Below, piece after piece: positions 12,701-19,324 of a stretch of 64,000 bases of DNA; position 1 is the first letter of the stretch, and each line of letters starts with the position of its first letter. The translations under genes and the position numbers were made by a program. The notes under the pieces were generated by a model. The model searched no databases. It saw nothing but the letters and a program-made list of their open reading frames with translations, and was not told where the DNA came from. Source of the DNA: JBBRBB01 sp038206235 (GTDB lineage: Bacteria; Bacteroidota; Bacteroidia; Chitinophagales; Chitinophagaceae). The DNA is taken from positions 62,001 to 126,000 of the forward strand of contig JBBRBB010000003.1 of assembly GCA_038206235.1 (NCBI GenBank). The letters run 5' to 3'.

Positions 12701-13714
12701 AATGGTTGCACCGTTACCCTGCACCGTAATTGTATTTGCTGCAGTTACCCCGCTTATTACACCAAAAGCAAGCGGAAAAGTATTATTACTACCTGATGAG
12801 CCGGTCGTATTATAAGTAGCATCTGTACAATTAAGTGTTATTGCCCCTGAAACGCCGCGATGATTTAAGTCTGCAATAGCTTCGGTAAGCGATGGATAAG
12901 TTTGCCCCGCACCCACATTGTATGTACCTCCTGGCTTAGCAGTTGGAGCACCCGGCGTAAATCTGTAATTAATAGTGGGAAATTCTTCTGAGTTCACAGA
13001 GTAATTTCCCAACCTGCTCGAGCCTGTGATGGCATCTATAAAATTGCCAATACCACCCGTTCCATATTCTATACCAAGGGATGCACTTTCACTTGCAGTA
13101 CTATGCAGTGCATTTGCGGCACTGCCATACAACAGCTCTATAACGTTCGTTCCTTCGTAAAGCTTTATTTGAAAATTTATAGTAGATGTAGAAACTGTTT
13201 TATAGCTTCTCAAACTATATTGTATTGTCATCACCTGGCTGCCAGCAACTCCCGTTGTTAAATATTGTACAGTCCCTGTATTCGCATCTAAGTCATCCCA
13301 CCAGCCCGCAATAGTTATATTTGGCGTTGCCCCGCTATATAAATCAGCATTTACACTTGAGATAACTTTACTGGCATTTGCATTTGTAGTAACAAAAGAA
13401 ATGAAACCATTGGTACAAACGTTTACATAGTTAGTAAGCGCTGTGTAAGCAGTTCCATTATAAGTAAAATTAAAGGGCAATGGAATTAATGCGGCGCCTT
13501 CATCGGTACTTGTACCCCCAGCAGTCGTGCTGAAATTAGTTGTTAGCGCTCCACCGGTGATTGGTGTACCAGCTATTGGAGTGTAAGCCTGCACAAACGA
13601 ACTTCTCGTATACGTCTGCGCAGCAACTGCATTTGCAAAAACCATGGCAATCATTACAAACGCTGCGATGCGTACCGAAAAATAATTTTTCAACGGGAGT
13701 AAAAATTGTTGCAT
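3788..13714 (-). CDS. Giant T9SS-exported beta-helix/Ig-like surface protein (3308 aa)
   Basis: Residues 1-33 are a signal peptide (hydrophobic core AAFVMIAMVFANAVAAQ). An N-terminal beta-sandwich domain follows (about 35-260), then two right-handed beta-helix regions (about 270-780 and 1055-1545), each introduced by a YPSLTEAI- or YATLSAAV-like sequence and closed by TPDIGADE. After these come several Ig-like domains (about 1560-2000), a cleaved-adhesin-like beta domain (about 2000-2150, ending in WYWAIDNVKITG), and a long strand-rich region rich in NGTFTMSGT-like repeats (about 2225-2900). The C-terminus is a T9SS type A sorting domain (about 3220-3308, starting ITIYPNPVSNGRFTL and ending KLVITGN). 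The protein is predicted to be anchored or released at the cell surface. It is a tandem paralog of the gene to its left. An intact frame of this length shows that the local sequence quality is good. Confidence 0.93.
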   Translation of the reverse strand: MQQFLLPLKNYFSVRIAAFVMIAMVFANAVAAQTYTRSSFVQAYTPIAGTPITGGALTTNFSTTAGGTSTDEGAALIPLPFNFTYNGTAYTALTNYVNVCTNGFISFVTTNANASKVISSVNADLYSGATPNITIAGWWDDLDANTGTVQYLTTGVAGSQVMTIQYSLRSYKTVSTSTINFQIKLYEGTNVIELLYGSAANALHSTASESASLGIEYGTGGIGNFIDAITGSSRLGNYSVNSEEFPTINYRFTPGAPTAKPGGTYNVGAGQTYPSLTEAIADLNHRGVSGAITLNCTDATYNTTGSSGSNNTFPLAFGVISGVTAANTITVQGNGATISSRGVFAGNVITEGSAVGMTAANQPIVALAGSDYVTFKNFTLGYASVLTNKPSRGVYITNATVSDGATNNTIQDVSITLERSNPNSIGIYQNIFPVTLTSSSGANSNNKYYNVTVKNSFSGIHLKASTTNSFPDVGCEIGTTGGGSTTIGDAVPNDIGGTAQTWGIRATYQKNVKIFNCTVRNVTGTSTFKVDGIFLDDSASAVDMGTCEIYNNIVQTLNNSNTSAGVVTGIRANLPSMANNTARIYNNFVFGLSSNSGNISTRQIIGIKVQDFGLSGVLSIYYVDFNSVSITSSSTSPSSCFEFGEKTNIGNIFVRDNVFSNTATNGTHYCVVTPTSSLGGSSGVWNNNVYYVTGGTGFTGSYNSFDELALANWQAASGQDASTRGEDPKFVSATSDLHIQTGVATPVESNGSYFSGTYANTWTTTDIDAQTRNVTTPDIGADEGNFTPYIYKDIQAAAFVVPLDLASIASGSTVTPQASFTNNGAYTQTSVQVKYRILDPVNVVFYDQPATIASLAQSATTTVTFPVSGMFTTTGTYKIQAIALLTGDQVTSNDTLNGTITVTDGTPPVITYTILNPSCTPVQTLSNVIITDAGSGVNTTIGTKPRLYYKRASNADTYAGNTSADNGWKYVEATNSSSPFTFTIDASILFGATTGGEQIQYFVVAQDLATPPNVAINSGTFTATPSSVALTSAAFPVGVTNSFTITGLAGTYNIPGNYATLSAAVSAYNGSCIAGPIVFQLAAGYSSGGETFPITINSNIYQSATNTLTIKPASSVTATISGSSATSIFKLNGADYVTIDGSNSGGTSKDLTITNTNTGTSSAVVWVASASASDGATKNTIKNTIISGNSSTTTLMGVFSGGTSTIGISGNALTQNSNDTFQNNQISKAQYGIFLLGTATSTLDASNSINSNALGTAVSGDGFSISGIVVQNQSGVSISQNSIQNLKNTGGTFLRDLAGVSDVISGIYLRNCKTASVSKNKVFNINISATGLQRLLCISAESPAFNTSGNQSANVFSNNMIYDCRGSGSGVAIWGVSGINCNGGYGDKFYFNSIYLSGSLVASSGAPSAIFSNGNGSTSVTTSKITLKNNAFYMAGTISGNLYVHYTTLGSYSGSSLTFNDLYINVSFPATGYIGYFASTNQTTLSDWQSATSQDLGSLNGDPQFTSTTDLHIASTTSIVGDAGTPITGITTDIDGDSRSATTPDIGADEFATASCAGAVAGSASNLSGLLCNSGDADIVSTGYSVGSGTDYQWQSSPDNSTWTDISGANTPSYYNTGTISTTTYYRLKVTCSLGSPVYSNSVTVTVNTVTLNSATGGTRCGPGSVTLSASASGSPTYNWYNAASGGDLLQSSTTATFTTPAITTTTDYWVTAGGASSLVGLSSNTTGCGSIVSNTLTDKPLRITTTGPAIIKSAYVIPGTSGTLTVVLRNSPTTTTLQTANFTITAAQIGTPVQITLNFSIGGSGNYQLTSTQGGLYRISSYTCGYPFTSAGGTFKIVGSANSSTVGTNTTSYNSFYDIDISEGCESPRTQVTATVTASPAITATATPSTVCGGRNVALNVTSLNPYTYTWVPGNLSGASQTVTPASSVVYTVNAIDNSGGANNSCTATANVAVTVSATPSTVTVSPSSVSFCSGSSAQLLTASGGTVSGITIFTEDFNDVTNLWTKINNSFGGTDPSLAAWTLQTSPYTYTRRGTVFQSNDNSQFYISNSDDQFFGGTTLTELISPTFSLVGYTSASLNFYQYFLALSDHAYVEITTNGGSTWNTLVDQTSTKGGRTSFLLTTLDITPYIGNASVQIRFRYSSSFGWYWAIDNVKITGTQSSTMTWAPIAGLYTDAGATTPYMAGANTTTVYAKPAITTTYMSTATAGSTSCTSSATSTFTVVSTGTWLGNSVDWNNAGNWCGGIPGPGTNVIIPTGVSFYPTFSSAPAISANTVTINSGALLTIPNGVTLTLTSGLTNNGTFTMSGTANVNINSGGSFTNAGTFTTTTSTGAVTFSGTGTVSGTAVPFRNVNISGGVDFGTTSSILGTLTINSGGFVNNCKPPSYASGSLLKYNTGGTYGRNCEWSALSGVGYPYNVQISNNTTLNYPNGSPTVARSIVGDLTIDAGSSLYMDYGSPGTNAPLTVPGNITVNGNLSLGDASGGDLKLAGNWTSAAASVFNFHNRAVNFNNATTLQTITGGATVPFDMILINNGSAGGVKLSTGTNISVSNSVAGNALQLLAAGPLDLNGQTCTLGLGTFGSIQINGTRNIISSIGTGIFVLNGAVTPPSVNGSGSLITSSAVRVELNKGFNFGGSLTTINGILRMNQNSFVTSAPIYGNSSLLQYYATGNYNRTVEWGTISGPGYPYNVQVSNSTTLVPGGSSNTATPLNTAGNLTIDAGSNFYMDFSSFDMTIPLIVNGDITINGGLSESDIGGGDVQLKGNWLNNGTFTPKNRTVTFNGTLAQSIGGSNNTVFDYFTNSNAAATVTMNKNVTVNQTGTLNAGSTLALGANTLALNGTITGTGLLAGSISSNLSIGGTTSSVGTLNFLAGSQNLNNFTLNRTGIGQNPAALLGSALSIKSLTLTNGILSTNHKLLTYDRTGTYTPPALYTNSYICTCDGAVVTDATDGSQGFKIQNIGRTNTDVFFPVSSDYKSPNRMMINNQNGTANDFTVVVGKGDIGNTPNPVVERIWYVKASGSGAKATMQLFFTKRDVTGYPFLEDEVESPFNYGDIHLAQQNASNVFVNISSASDTKNFIASANGTEIYGLYTYGVSPDNVGGLQGINTFNRFAVINSADYILPVNIIGFKAWQQGTAVQLAWTALNEIDIDHYEVERSADARGFTVLGNVAAKNTGSSADYSFADQKPNTGNNYYRIKVYDKNGAIYYTQIINVIINANGGAAITIYPNPVSNGRFTLQMTNMSAAKYNLLIYDEKGRLVFSRTIEHTGGSASQSIELPAGTAAGVYEVNLMGKDYNFRQKLVITGN

Positions 13715-13751
13715 AACAATTATTTTGTCTTTTAAATTTTATTAAGAACTG

Positions 13752-13777
13752 CTGCAAGTGATATTTTTTGCTTGCAG
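13752..13777 (-). other. Leader hairpin upstream of the giant adhesin gene
   Basis: CTGCAAG and CTTGCAG form a perfect 7-bp stem with a 12-base AT-rich loop, about 40 bp before the start codon at 13714. It would lie in the 5' leader if the TAAGTTTG box at 13798-13805 is the promoter. A role in mRNA stability is possible but not shown. Confidence 0.35.
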
Positions 13778-13797
13778 TATTTTTATTTCAAATACTT

Positions 13798-13805
13798 CAA
13801 ACTTA
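13798..13805 (-). promoter_or_regulatory. Candidate Bacteroidota -7 box for the 3308-aa gene
   Basis: On the minus strand the sequence reads TAAGTTTG, a match to the Bacteroidota -7 consensus TAnnTTTG, about 85 bp before the start codon. No clear -33 element is visible at the usual spacing, so this is a weak call. Confidence 0.3.
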
Positions 13806-14395
13806 AATTACTAATACCGGTGTCTGTTGCTTGCTTTTTAAGGAAGTTGTATTCTATCTTCGAACATGCTTAAAACCTTTTATTCATCAGTAGTTTCCCT
13901 GAATTTATTCATGTTTGTATCCTTCATTAGAATAGCGAACGGTTTTAAATGGGAGATTGGAATTATATGCGAGTGTGTATAGGGTACACATCCACCTGCG
14001 AACATACTGATAATTTTTAAATTATTCGTGAAATAGAAAGGTTTTTTTATGCACCTGCTTTTATTGTGTATAAGGATTCATTAATCCGGAAGATTTAAAA
14101 ACTTATTTTTGAAAAATTTAGAGAAGTTAACTGGTGTGCAGACTTCCAAGGATGTGAATGCGACAATTTGGTTTGCACCGCTGTGATTTATACTGCGCTA
14201 TTAAATACTTATCAGATTTGGAAGACCAAGCAAGGCTGATTTTTTTGTGAACCTTTTTAAAAGAAATTAATATCACGGAATACTTTACCACAAAGGATTT
14301 CACGCTCCCCATCTCCTTTGGAGAGAGGAGCGGGGGTGAGTCAAGCCAGGCACAGCTTTGAGGTCTTTAGTCGCACAATAACAATAACTATAACC
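13806..14395. other. Gene-free interval with one REP-like palindrome
   Basis: I see no supportable gene here. The longest frames are short and lack family features. The only structured element is the REP-like palindrome at 14305-14340. The interval may be debris left by decay of neighbouring DNA, in line with the frameshifted hydrolase gene beside it. Confidence 0.5.
14305..14340. repeat. REP-like palindromic repeat, intergenic copy
   Basis: A CTCCCC start, a TCTCCTTTGGAGAG central palindrome and a GGGGGTGAG end form an element of about 36 bp. It has the same plan as the element inserted in the GNAT gene at 25241-25278 (CCCCCTCT, then TGGAGAGGGG, then GGGGGTGAG). Two related copies in 64 kb mark it as a dispersed element. 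Confidence 0.6.
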
Positions 14396-15461
14396 TTATT
14401 GAACTGCTTCCACCGGCTGTTGTATCACATTAGTAATTTTTTTTGCAGGCGAATGTGATAGTGTATATGCCTGCACAGCCGGTTTGCATTAAGACGCGTG
14501 TTTAGATAGTAGAGATTCATATCTGCCACGTGATAATCATTAATAAGCGGTCCTAAGTTTATAACATCTTTACTTACCCAAAGAATATTGCCATGCACTA
14601 TGGCATCAGCTACGCCCGGAACAAGTGTATTAAATCTTTTGGATTGCCACCTTTATTGGCAATTTGATCGGCTACAGGTTTGCTGGCTTTCCATGTAAGC
14701 GGGTTGGTAACAATGGCATCAAAATTTTCATTCTTTATATCCAGCGGCACGTATCCTTGTTTATAGGTGCGCCAACTGCACATGCAGCCCGTTTCATCGG
14801 GTTGATTGCATGCTGTAAGCGAAGTAAAATCGTTGGGATTTAATGCATATCCAATAGTATAAGAAGCAACTAATTTTGATTGCAGAGTTTTGCCATCAAA
14901 GAAGTCCATTAGCAAATGTGCTGCATGTAGTGCGCCCTGGCTATGCCCTGCAATAATAATAGGGGCGCCCATTATTATAGTGGTCGAGATAATATTGAAA
15001 CGCTGCTTTTACATCTTCATAAGCACGGTCAAGCGCCTGTTTGCCCTTCACTTCATTAATAGGCAGAAAAGCGTCAAGATTTGCCTGCTGATACCGCGGC
15101 GCATACACAAGACCTGCTTCATTAAAAATGCTGCATTGAAATAAAATGGTTCCCTTATCTGTTTGCTGATTAAGGGCAGCATTATCTACAGGAGCATTCC
15201 ATCCGAAGGGACGAAGAATATTTGTATAGGTAGTAGGATGCACAAAGAAAATATCGGCACTTGTATCCTGGCTATAATCGCTGCGCAAAGATTGCGGAAT
15301 GCTGTCAGCATAATCCCATTTAAGAGGGTGGGAAGCCCAGTTATTTATATTGCTGTAATCAGTTACAGTAAATGTTTCTGAAGTATTTATTGTTTGGGCT
15401 ATATAGAAAGGCAAGGGGTAATAAATGCCAAAACAATGGCGAAGCGGAAATTATGTTGCAT
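14396..15461 (-). pseudogene. DUF3089 alpha/beta hydrolase, disrupted by about four frameshifts
   Basis: The DUF3089 hydrolase signature is readable but split over frames. The start at 15461 gives a signal peptide (MQHNFRFAIVLAFITP), then a shift in a C run near 15413. The next segment has DIFFVHPTTYTN, YAPRYQQANLDAF and ALDRAYEDVKAAFQYYL. A one-base insertion in a C run near 14968 separates NNGRP from IIIAGHSQGALHAAHLL, the nucleophile elbow with its serine. A missing A near 14644 separates KGGNPK from RFNTLVPGVADAIVHGN, and another near 14488 leads to the natural tail ITNVIQQPVEAVQ, which ends at 14396. Restored, the protein would be about 355 residues, the normal family length. Every break is a single-base change in a homopolymer, so sequencing error is an alternative to decay. 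Intact protein from this locus is unlikely. Confidence 0.8.
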
Positions 15462-15646
15462 AATTTTTTTTGATAATAAAGGTAGGGAGGTTAATGTCTT
15501 GCTGCAAGTGTTTGAATAGATAAAAAATACTTTGCTGCTTCTTTATCGAAGGTGTAATAGTTTTTGCAGGTTGAATAAATCTTTAACGCCATTCGTTAAT
15601 ATTTTTAAAAAATGGATAAAAATCTTTTCATAAAATAAACAATAAT

Positions 15647-15671
15647 TACATTTGATACGAAAAAATTCGTA
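15647..15671 (+). promoter_or_regulatory. blaI-family promoter overlapped by a palindromic operator
   Basis: TACATTTG at 15647-15654 matches the -7 consensus TAnnTTTG, with a T-rich possible -33 element about 18 bp upstream. Directly after it, TACGAA-AAAA-TTCGTA (15656-15671) is a perfect 6-bp inverted repeat spanning the expected transcription start, 2 bp before the ATG of the BlaI-family repressor gene. BlaI/MecI proteins bind short dyads over their own promoters, so this is the likely autoregulatory operator. The binding itself is inferred. Confidence 0.6.
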
Positions 15672-15673
15672 AA

Positions 15674-16057
15674 ATGAATAACAGGAAATTTTTAAAGCCT
15701 ACTGAAGGTGAGCTGGAGATTTTGCAGGTGTTATGGAATAATGATGAAGCGACTGTTCGCACTGTGCATGAAGAGCTCAACAAGTATAAAGAGAGTGGCT
15801 ATACAACTACACTTAAATTAATGCAGATAATGTTTGAGAAGGGAATTGTAACACGTGACTCATCAAGCAAAACGCATGTATATAAAGCCAATGTAAGCAG
15901 GCAAAAAACACAGCAGCATTTATTAGATAAAATGGTTGATTCATTATTTGGCGGCTCAACCACACAATTGGTAATGCAGGCATTGGGTTCACAAACTCCG
16001 GGCAAAGAGGAACTGGCAGAAATTCAAAAACTGTTAGATAACCTGAAAAAAGACTAA
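15674..16057 (+). CDS. BlaI/MecI/CopY-family transcriptional repressor
   Basis: This 127-residue protein has the BlaI layout: an N-terminal winged helix (KPTEGELEILQVLW, then TVRTVHEELN, then YTTTLKLMQIMFEKGIVTR) and a C-terminal helical dimerisation tail (LVMQALGSQ to LLDNLKKD). Family members repress their own operon and are inactivated by proteolysis triggered by the partner membrane protease. The partner gene starts 5 bp downstream, which makes an operon. The ATG is chosen because it sits just after the promoter/palindrome and opens the conserved domain. The target beyond autoregulation is unknown; no beta-lactamase gene lies in the window. Confidence 0.92.
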   Translation: MNNRKFLKPTEGELEILQVLWNNDEATVRTVHEELNKYKESGYTTTLKLMQIMFEKGIVTRDSSSKTHVYKANVSRQKTQQHLLDKMVDSLFGGSTTQLVMQALGSQTPGKEELAEIQKLLDNLKKD

Positions 16058-16062
16058 CTATT

Positions 16063-18021
16063 ATGCAAGCCTTATTTCAATCTGCTTTTCTGCATGCGTT
16101 GGGTTATGCAATATTCAACAGCTTATGGCAGGCAGCGCTTCTATGGCTTATAGTAATGATAGTAAATGGATTGTTCAAGCTATCTTCTGTAAGTAGATAC
16201 CGAATTGCTTTGTTATCTCAACTCATGATTTTTTCGTGGTTTTTTGCAACACTTATTTTTTATTATGAAAAAGGTGCTGAAGCTATTTATGCAGGCACAA
16301 CTTTTTCTGATTCTCCTGCTATAATTATCCCTGACGCTCACAATTTTAATTCATTACTGTTATCTGCAATTATTAGAGCAGAGGCTTTATTGCCATTATT
16401 GTCTGTTGCTTATTTATGCCTGCTAAGCTTTCAAATTTATAAATGGTGCAGAGGGTATCAATATACAAATCATATAAAAACAAATAGCCTGCAAAAAATT
16501 GATGCTGAATGGAAATTTTTTGTAAAGCGAATTGCAGGTTACTTAGAAATAAAACAAGATCTAAAAATATATTTATCAAGCCTGGTTAAAAGCCCGCTTA
16601 CCATTGGTTTTATAAAGCCTGTAATTCTTATACCGCTTGCCTGCATCAACAATCTCAATGCGCAACAAATGGAGGCAGTTATTCTTCATGAGCTGGCTCA
16701 TATAAAAAGGGCAGATTATCTTTTTAATATGCTGCAATTGATAATAGAAATGATTTTATTTTTTAATCCTTTCAGTAAATTGCTTAGCAACATGATTCAT
16801 AAAGAGAGAGAAAATTGCTGCGATGATTGGGTTTTGCAATTTCAATATAATCCTGTAGTATATGCTGAAGCTCTTCTTAAAATTGCCTGTTTAAACAGCA
16901 GCCCTTGTTTTGCAATGTCAGCATCAGGAAAAAAAGAAGGCGATTTGTTGTTGCGTGTAAAGCGTATGCTGAAACAAAAAGATAAAACATTTCAGTACCG
17001 TAATTACGTATTTGCCTTACTAAGCATCACCATTCTTTTAAGCTTTACAACATGGCATAGGAAAGCTTCAGATGTTTTTTCGGGAAACGTGAATCAAAAG
17101 CAGTCTGTGATTATAGTGCCGCTTACAGCACAAATTGATAATCCATTTTTCAATCCATTATTTTTTCTTAAAAATTCTTTATCAAAGGAAGTAAGTGATG
17201 CGATAGCTGCCGTTACAACAAGCAGAAAAAAGAGCGAAAAAAAATTAAATAAATCATTGACGCAGGAAGCACCGCTTGCAATAAGTGAGATTACTTTGGA
17301 AAGATTAGAGAATACATCAAAGCTTTTAAGCCCGAATGATGAAGCTGGCTCCGGTGAATCAACATCTGCATTATTAAAACAAGATGATGAACTCAATAAT
17401 AACACTGAATCTTTTACCGATGCGCAAAAGTCAATGGCTGATGGTATGGCATTGCTGCTGAACCAAAATAATTTTTTGCAACAAGCCGAAAAAGCAACAC
17501 AGGAATTAAATGAATTAAATTTAGAAAAAAGCTTTTCAGCTTTTGAAAAGGAAAAGATAGAAGCAAAAGTTCAGGATGCTTTATCAGCAATCAATTTAAA
17601 AAATGTGCAGATCTCTTTGGAGAAATTAACTACTGCCAAAACAGCGCAGGAAAATCAAATCAAAAAAGCCGAACAGAAGGTAAAGCAAATAATGGAGCTT
17701 GAAAAAAAATTTCAAAAAGATATACTTAAACCCTACATTCATCAGCTTGAACTAAAGGCAGATTCAATTGCTAATGTTTATTCTATATCACAAAACTTTG
17801 ATTCCATTTACACTAAGAATTATTTTATAAATACAGCTTTAAACAGCAGTCTTTATAATCAGGATTATTCAGATGATGTAAACAACGATCATAATACCAT
17901 TGTTTCAATTAAGGAAGATAAAAAGTGCAGCAGTAATTACAAAAAGAAAATCACGGTTGAAACCATTGACAGAACGGGAAAAAAACACAGCTTCAAATTA
18001 ACAATAGAACTTTACCAGTAG
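16063..18021 (+). CDS. BlaR1-type M56 membrane metallopeptidase/sensor
   Basis: The N-terminal part (about 1-330) has transmembrane segments and the M56 zinc site HELAH at residues 209-213, with the downstream acidic motif ENCCDDW that supplies a further ligand. A final membrane segment (YVFALLSITILLSF) precedes a long charged, Lys/Glu-rich C-terminal region (about 350-652) with coiled-coil character (for example KIEAKVQDALSAI and QIKKAEQKVKQIMELEKKF). There is no penicillin-binding sensor domain, so the signal is probably not a beta-lactam. Relatives cleave the BlaI-type repressor encoded just upstream. The C-terminal region is probably the periplasmic sensing part. The protein may be the switch of a broader envelope-stress module; its target genes are not identifiable here. 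Confidence 0.9.
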   Translation: MQALFQSAFLHALGYAIFNSLWQAALLWLIVMIVNGLFKLSSVSRYRIALLSQLMIFSWFFATLIFYYEKGAEAIYAGTTFSDSPAIIIPDAHNFNSLLLSAIIRAEALLPLLSVAYLCLLSFQIYKWCRGYQYTNHIKTNSLQKIDAEWKFFVKRIAGYLEIKQDLKIYLSSLVKSPLTIGFIKPVILIPLACINNLNAQQMEAVILHELAHIKRADYLFNMLQLIIEMILFFNPFSKLLSNMIHKERENCCDDWVLQFQYNPVVYAEALLKIACLNSSPCFAMSASGKKEGDLLLRVKRMLKQKDKTFQYRNYVFALLSITILLSFTTWHRKASDVFSGNVNQKQSVIIVPLTAQIDNPFFNPLFFLKNSLSKEVSDAIAAVTTSRKKSEKKLNKSLTQEAPLAISEITLERLENTSKLLSPNDEAGSGESTSALLKQDDELNNNTESFTDAQKSMADGMALLLNQNNFLQQAEKATQELNELNLEKSFSAFEKEKIEAKVQDALSAINLKNVQISLEKLTTAKTAQENQIKKAEQKVKQIMELEKKFQKDILKPYIHQLELKADSIANVYSISQNFDSIYTKNYFINTALNSSLYNQDYSDDVNNDHNTIVSIKEDKKCSSNYKKKITVETIDRTGKKHSFKLTIELYQ

Positions 18022-18024
18022 TAA

Positions 18025-18540
18025 TCACGTGTAAACATCGAGCAGCCCTTCAGGTAAAACAACCTGTATTTCCAATTTTTCTTTGTCAATCTTTTGAAGG
18101 GTTTCTTTGTGCACAGGAATAAAAGCTTCTTTCCCGTTTATAAAAATTTTTAATAAGGTTTGATGCGGCTGCTCAATTACTTCTTCGACTACACCCAGCG
18201 CATTTCCTTCATTAATCACAGTATAACCAAGCATAGAAACCGGCCCAAATGCTTTCGGTGTTTTTCTAAAATCTTCATTTGTGAGCCATACTTTTTTATT
18301 CAAAATTGTATGCGCGGCCTCCTTACTGTTAATACCTTCAAGCTTTACAATCGTTTCATTTTCATTTTTAGATTTGGCATTTTGAATAAAGTAAGGAATA
18401 AAAGAATTGCTGAACTCTTCAACAAACAGAGCTTCTGTATTTTTGAAATTAGTTCTTTTGCCTAATACATGTTTTATTAATACATCGCCATTGAACCCGA
18501 ACGTAGCTGCAAAAGTTCCAATACTGATATAATTATTCAT
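18025..18540 (-). CDS. rimM: Ribosome maturation factor RimM
   Basis: A 171-residue protein of normal RimM length. The N-terminal beta-barrel begins YISIGTFAATFGFNGDVLIK and includes the expected L-G-KR turn. The C-terminal PRC-barrel carries GYTVINEGNALGVVEEV and the family end EIQVVLPEGLLDVY. RimM helps fold the 3' domain of 16S rRNA during 30S assembly and contacts S19. It is the last gene of ffh-rpsP-rimM on the minus strand. The rpsP-rimM neighbourhood is conserved widely in bacteria. Confidence 0.96.
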   Translation of the reverse strand: MNNYISIGTFAATFGFNGDVLIKHVLGKRTNFKNTEALFVEEFSNSFIPYFIQNAKSKNENETIVKLEGINSKEAAHTILNKKVWLTNEDFRKTPKAFGPVSMLGYTVINEGNALGVVEEVIEQPHQTLLKIFINGKEAFIPVHKETLQKIDKEKLEIQVVLPEGLLDVYT

Positions 18541-18689
18541 AACAAAAAAAGGATTGTTCTTTTAAGCAGATGTTGTAATGAAAAAGATTATGTTTTTATA
18601 AATGATAATAAGCCGCAAATCTTTACTTACATGCATACCACAACTACTAAGCTTTTGCAAGCTTATCGGCAAACGTAAAATTGGGATTG

Positions 18690-19136
18690 TTATGCTCCGG
18701 CAGCAGCGTTTTGATCTCTTGTGTCCATTCTTCTGGAAGAGGGCATATACTTTCTTGTGCGTTGCGTTTTTTTATGCTCTTCTGTGCGGCGAAGAATATT
18801 ACTCTCATGCTCATCGTGCCACTTCTGAAACTTTTGCATTGCTGCGGCATCATCAAACAAGCCAAGCTTTACCCCGCGCAGCAGGTGCTTTAAATAGAGC
18901 ACACCTTTGAAAGATAAAATGCGGCGAACAGTGTCTGTAGGCTCAGCCCCTTTGTTTAGCCACTCTAAAGCTTTTTGTCGGTCAAGCTGAATGGTGGCTG
19001 GTGCGGTCAGCGGATTGTAGGTACCAATTTTTTGTAGAAATTTCCCATCTCTGGGTGCACGGGCATCGGCGATTACTATAAAGTAAAAAGGCCTTTTTTT
19101 ACTTCCATGCCTCTGCAATCTGATTTTAACTGCCAT
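18690..19136 (-). CDS. rpsP: 30S ribosomal protein S16 with unusual C-terminal tail
   Basis: Residues 1-80 are canonical S16 (MAVKIRLQRHGSKKRPFYF, DARAPRDGKFLQKIGTYNP, then ALEWLNKGAEPTDTVRRILS). A longer Bacteroidota-type extension follows (GVLYLKHLLRGVKLGLFD). After residue about 125 the reading frame looks unnatural: it runs through a 7-A run (18767-18773) into an Arg/Ser-rich tail ending NAAAGA. If one A were absent, the frame would continue as EHKKRNAQESICPLPEEW and end FTFADKLAKA at 18647, which reads as a more typical protein end. Either the extension has been altered by an indel, or the A run is a slippage site or an assembly error. The core ribosomal domain is unaffected. Confidence 0.93.
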   Translation of the reverse strand: MAVKIRLQRHGSKKRPFYFIVIADARAPRDGKFLQKIGTYNPLTAPATIQLDRQKALEWLNKGAEPTDTVRRILSFKGVLYLKHLLRGVKLGLFDDAAAMQKFQKWHDEHESNILRRTEEHKKTQRTRKYMPSSRRMDTRDQNAAAGA

Positions 19137-19324
19137 TTTAAATAGAAATTTACAGGCTTAATTAATAGGGTTATCTTTTTTTATTTTGGTTTGCAATTGT
19201 AGCAACAACCTGCGAATGTAGTAACAATTTAATATTTTCCAAACATCTGATTAAAATTAATATTTTTTATTTTCACTGGGACACTTTAATGATATTTATT
19301 GCAGCAATGGTGCCCAGAATTTTA

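Noticed and set aside
8319..12815. Several plus-strand frames of 60-130 codons opposite the 3308-residue gene
   Set aside because: They are antisense shadows of a repetitive Ser/Thr/Asn-rich gene and have no signal, domain or promoter of their own.
13866..13979. 37-codon plus-strand frame starting MLKTFYSSVVSLNLF
   Set aside because: It looks faintly like a membrane or signal segment, but there is no stable downstream domain or promoter to support a gene.
14127..14312. Minus-strand frame of 61 codons in the gene-free interval
   Set aside because: No recognisable motif, odd composition, and it runs into the REP-like palindrome.
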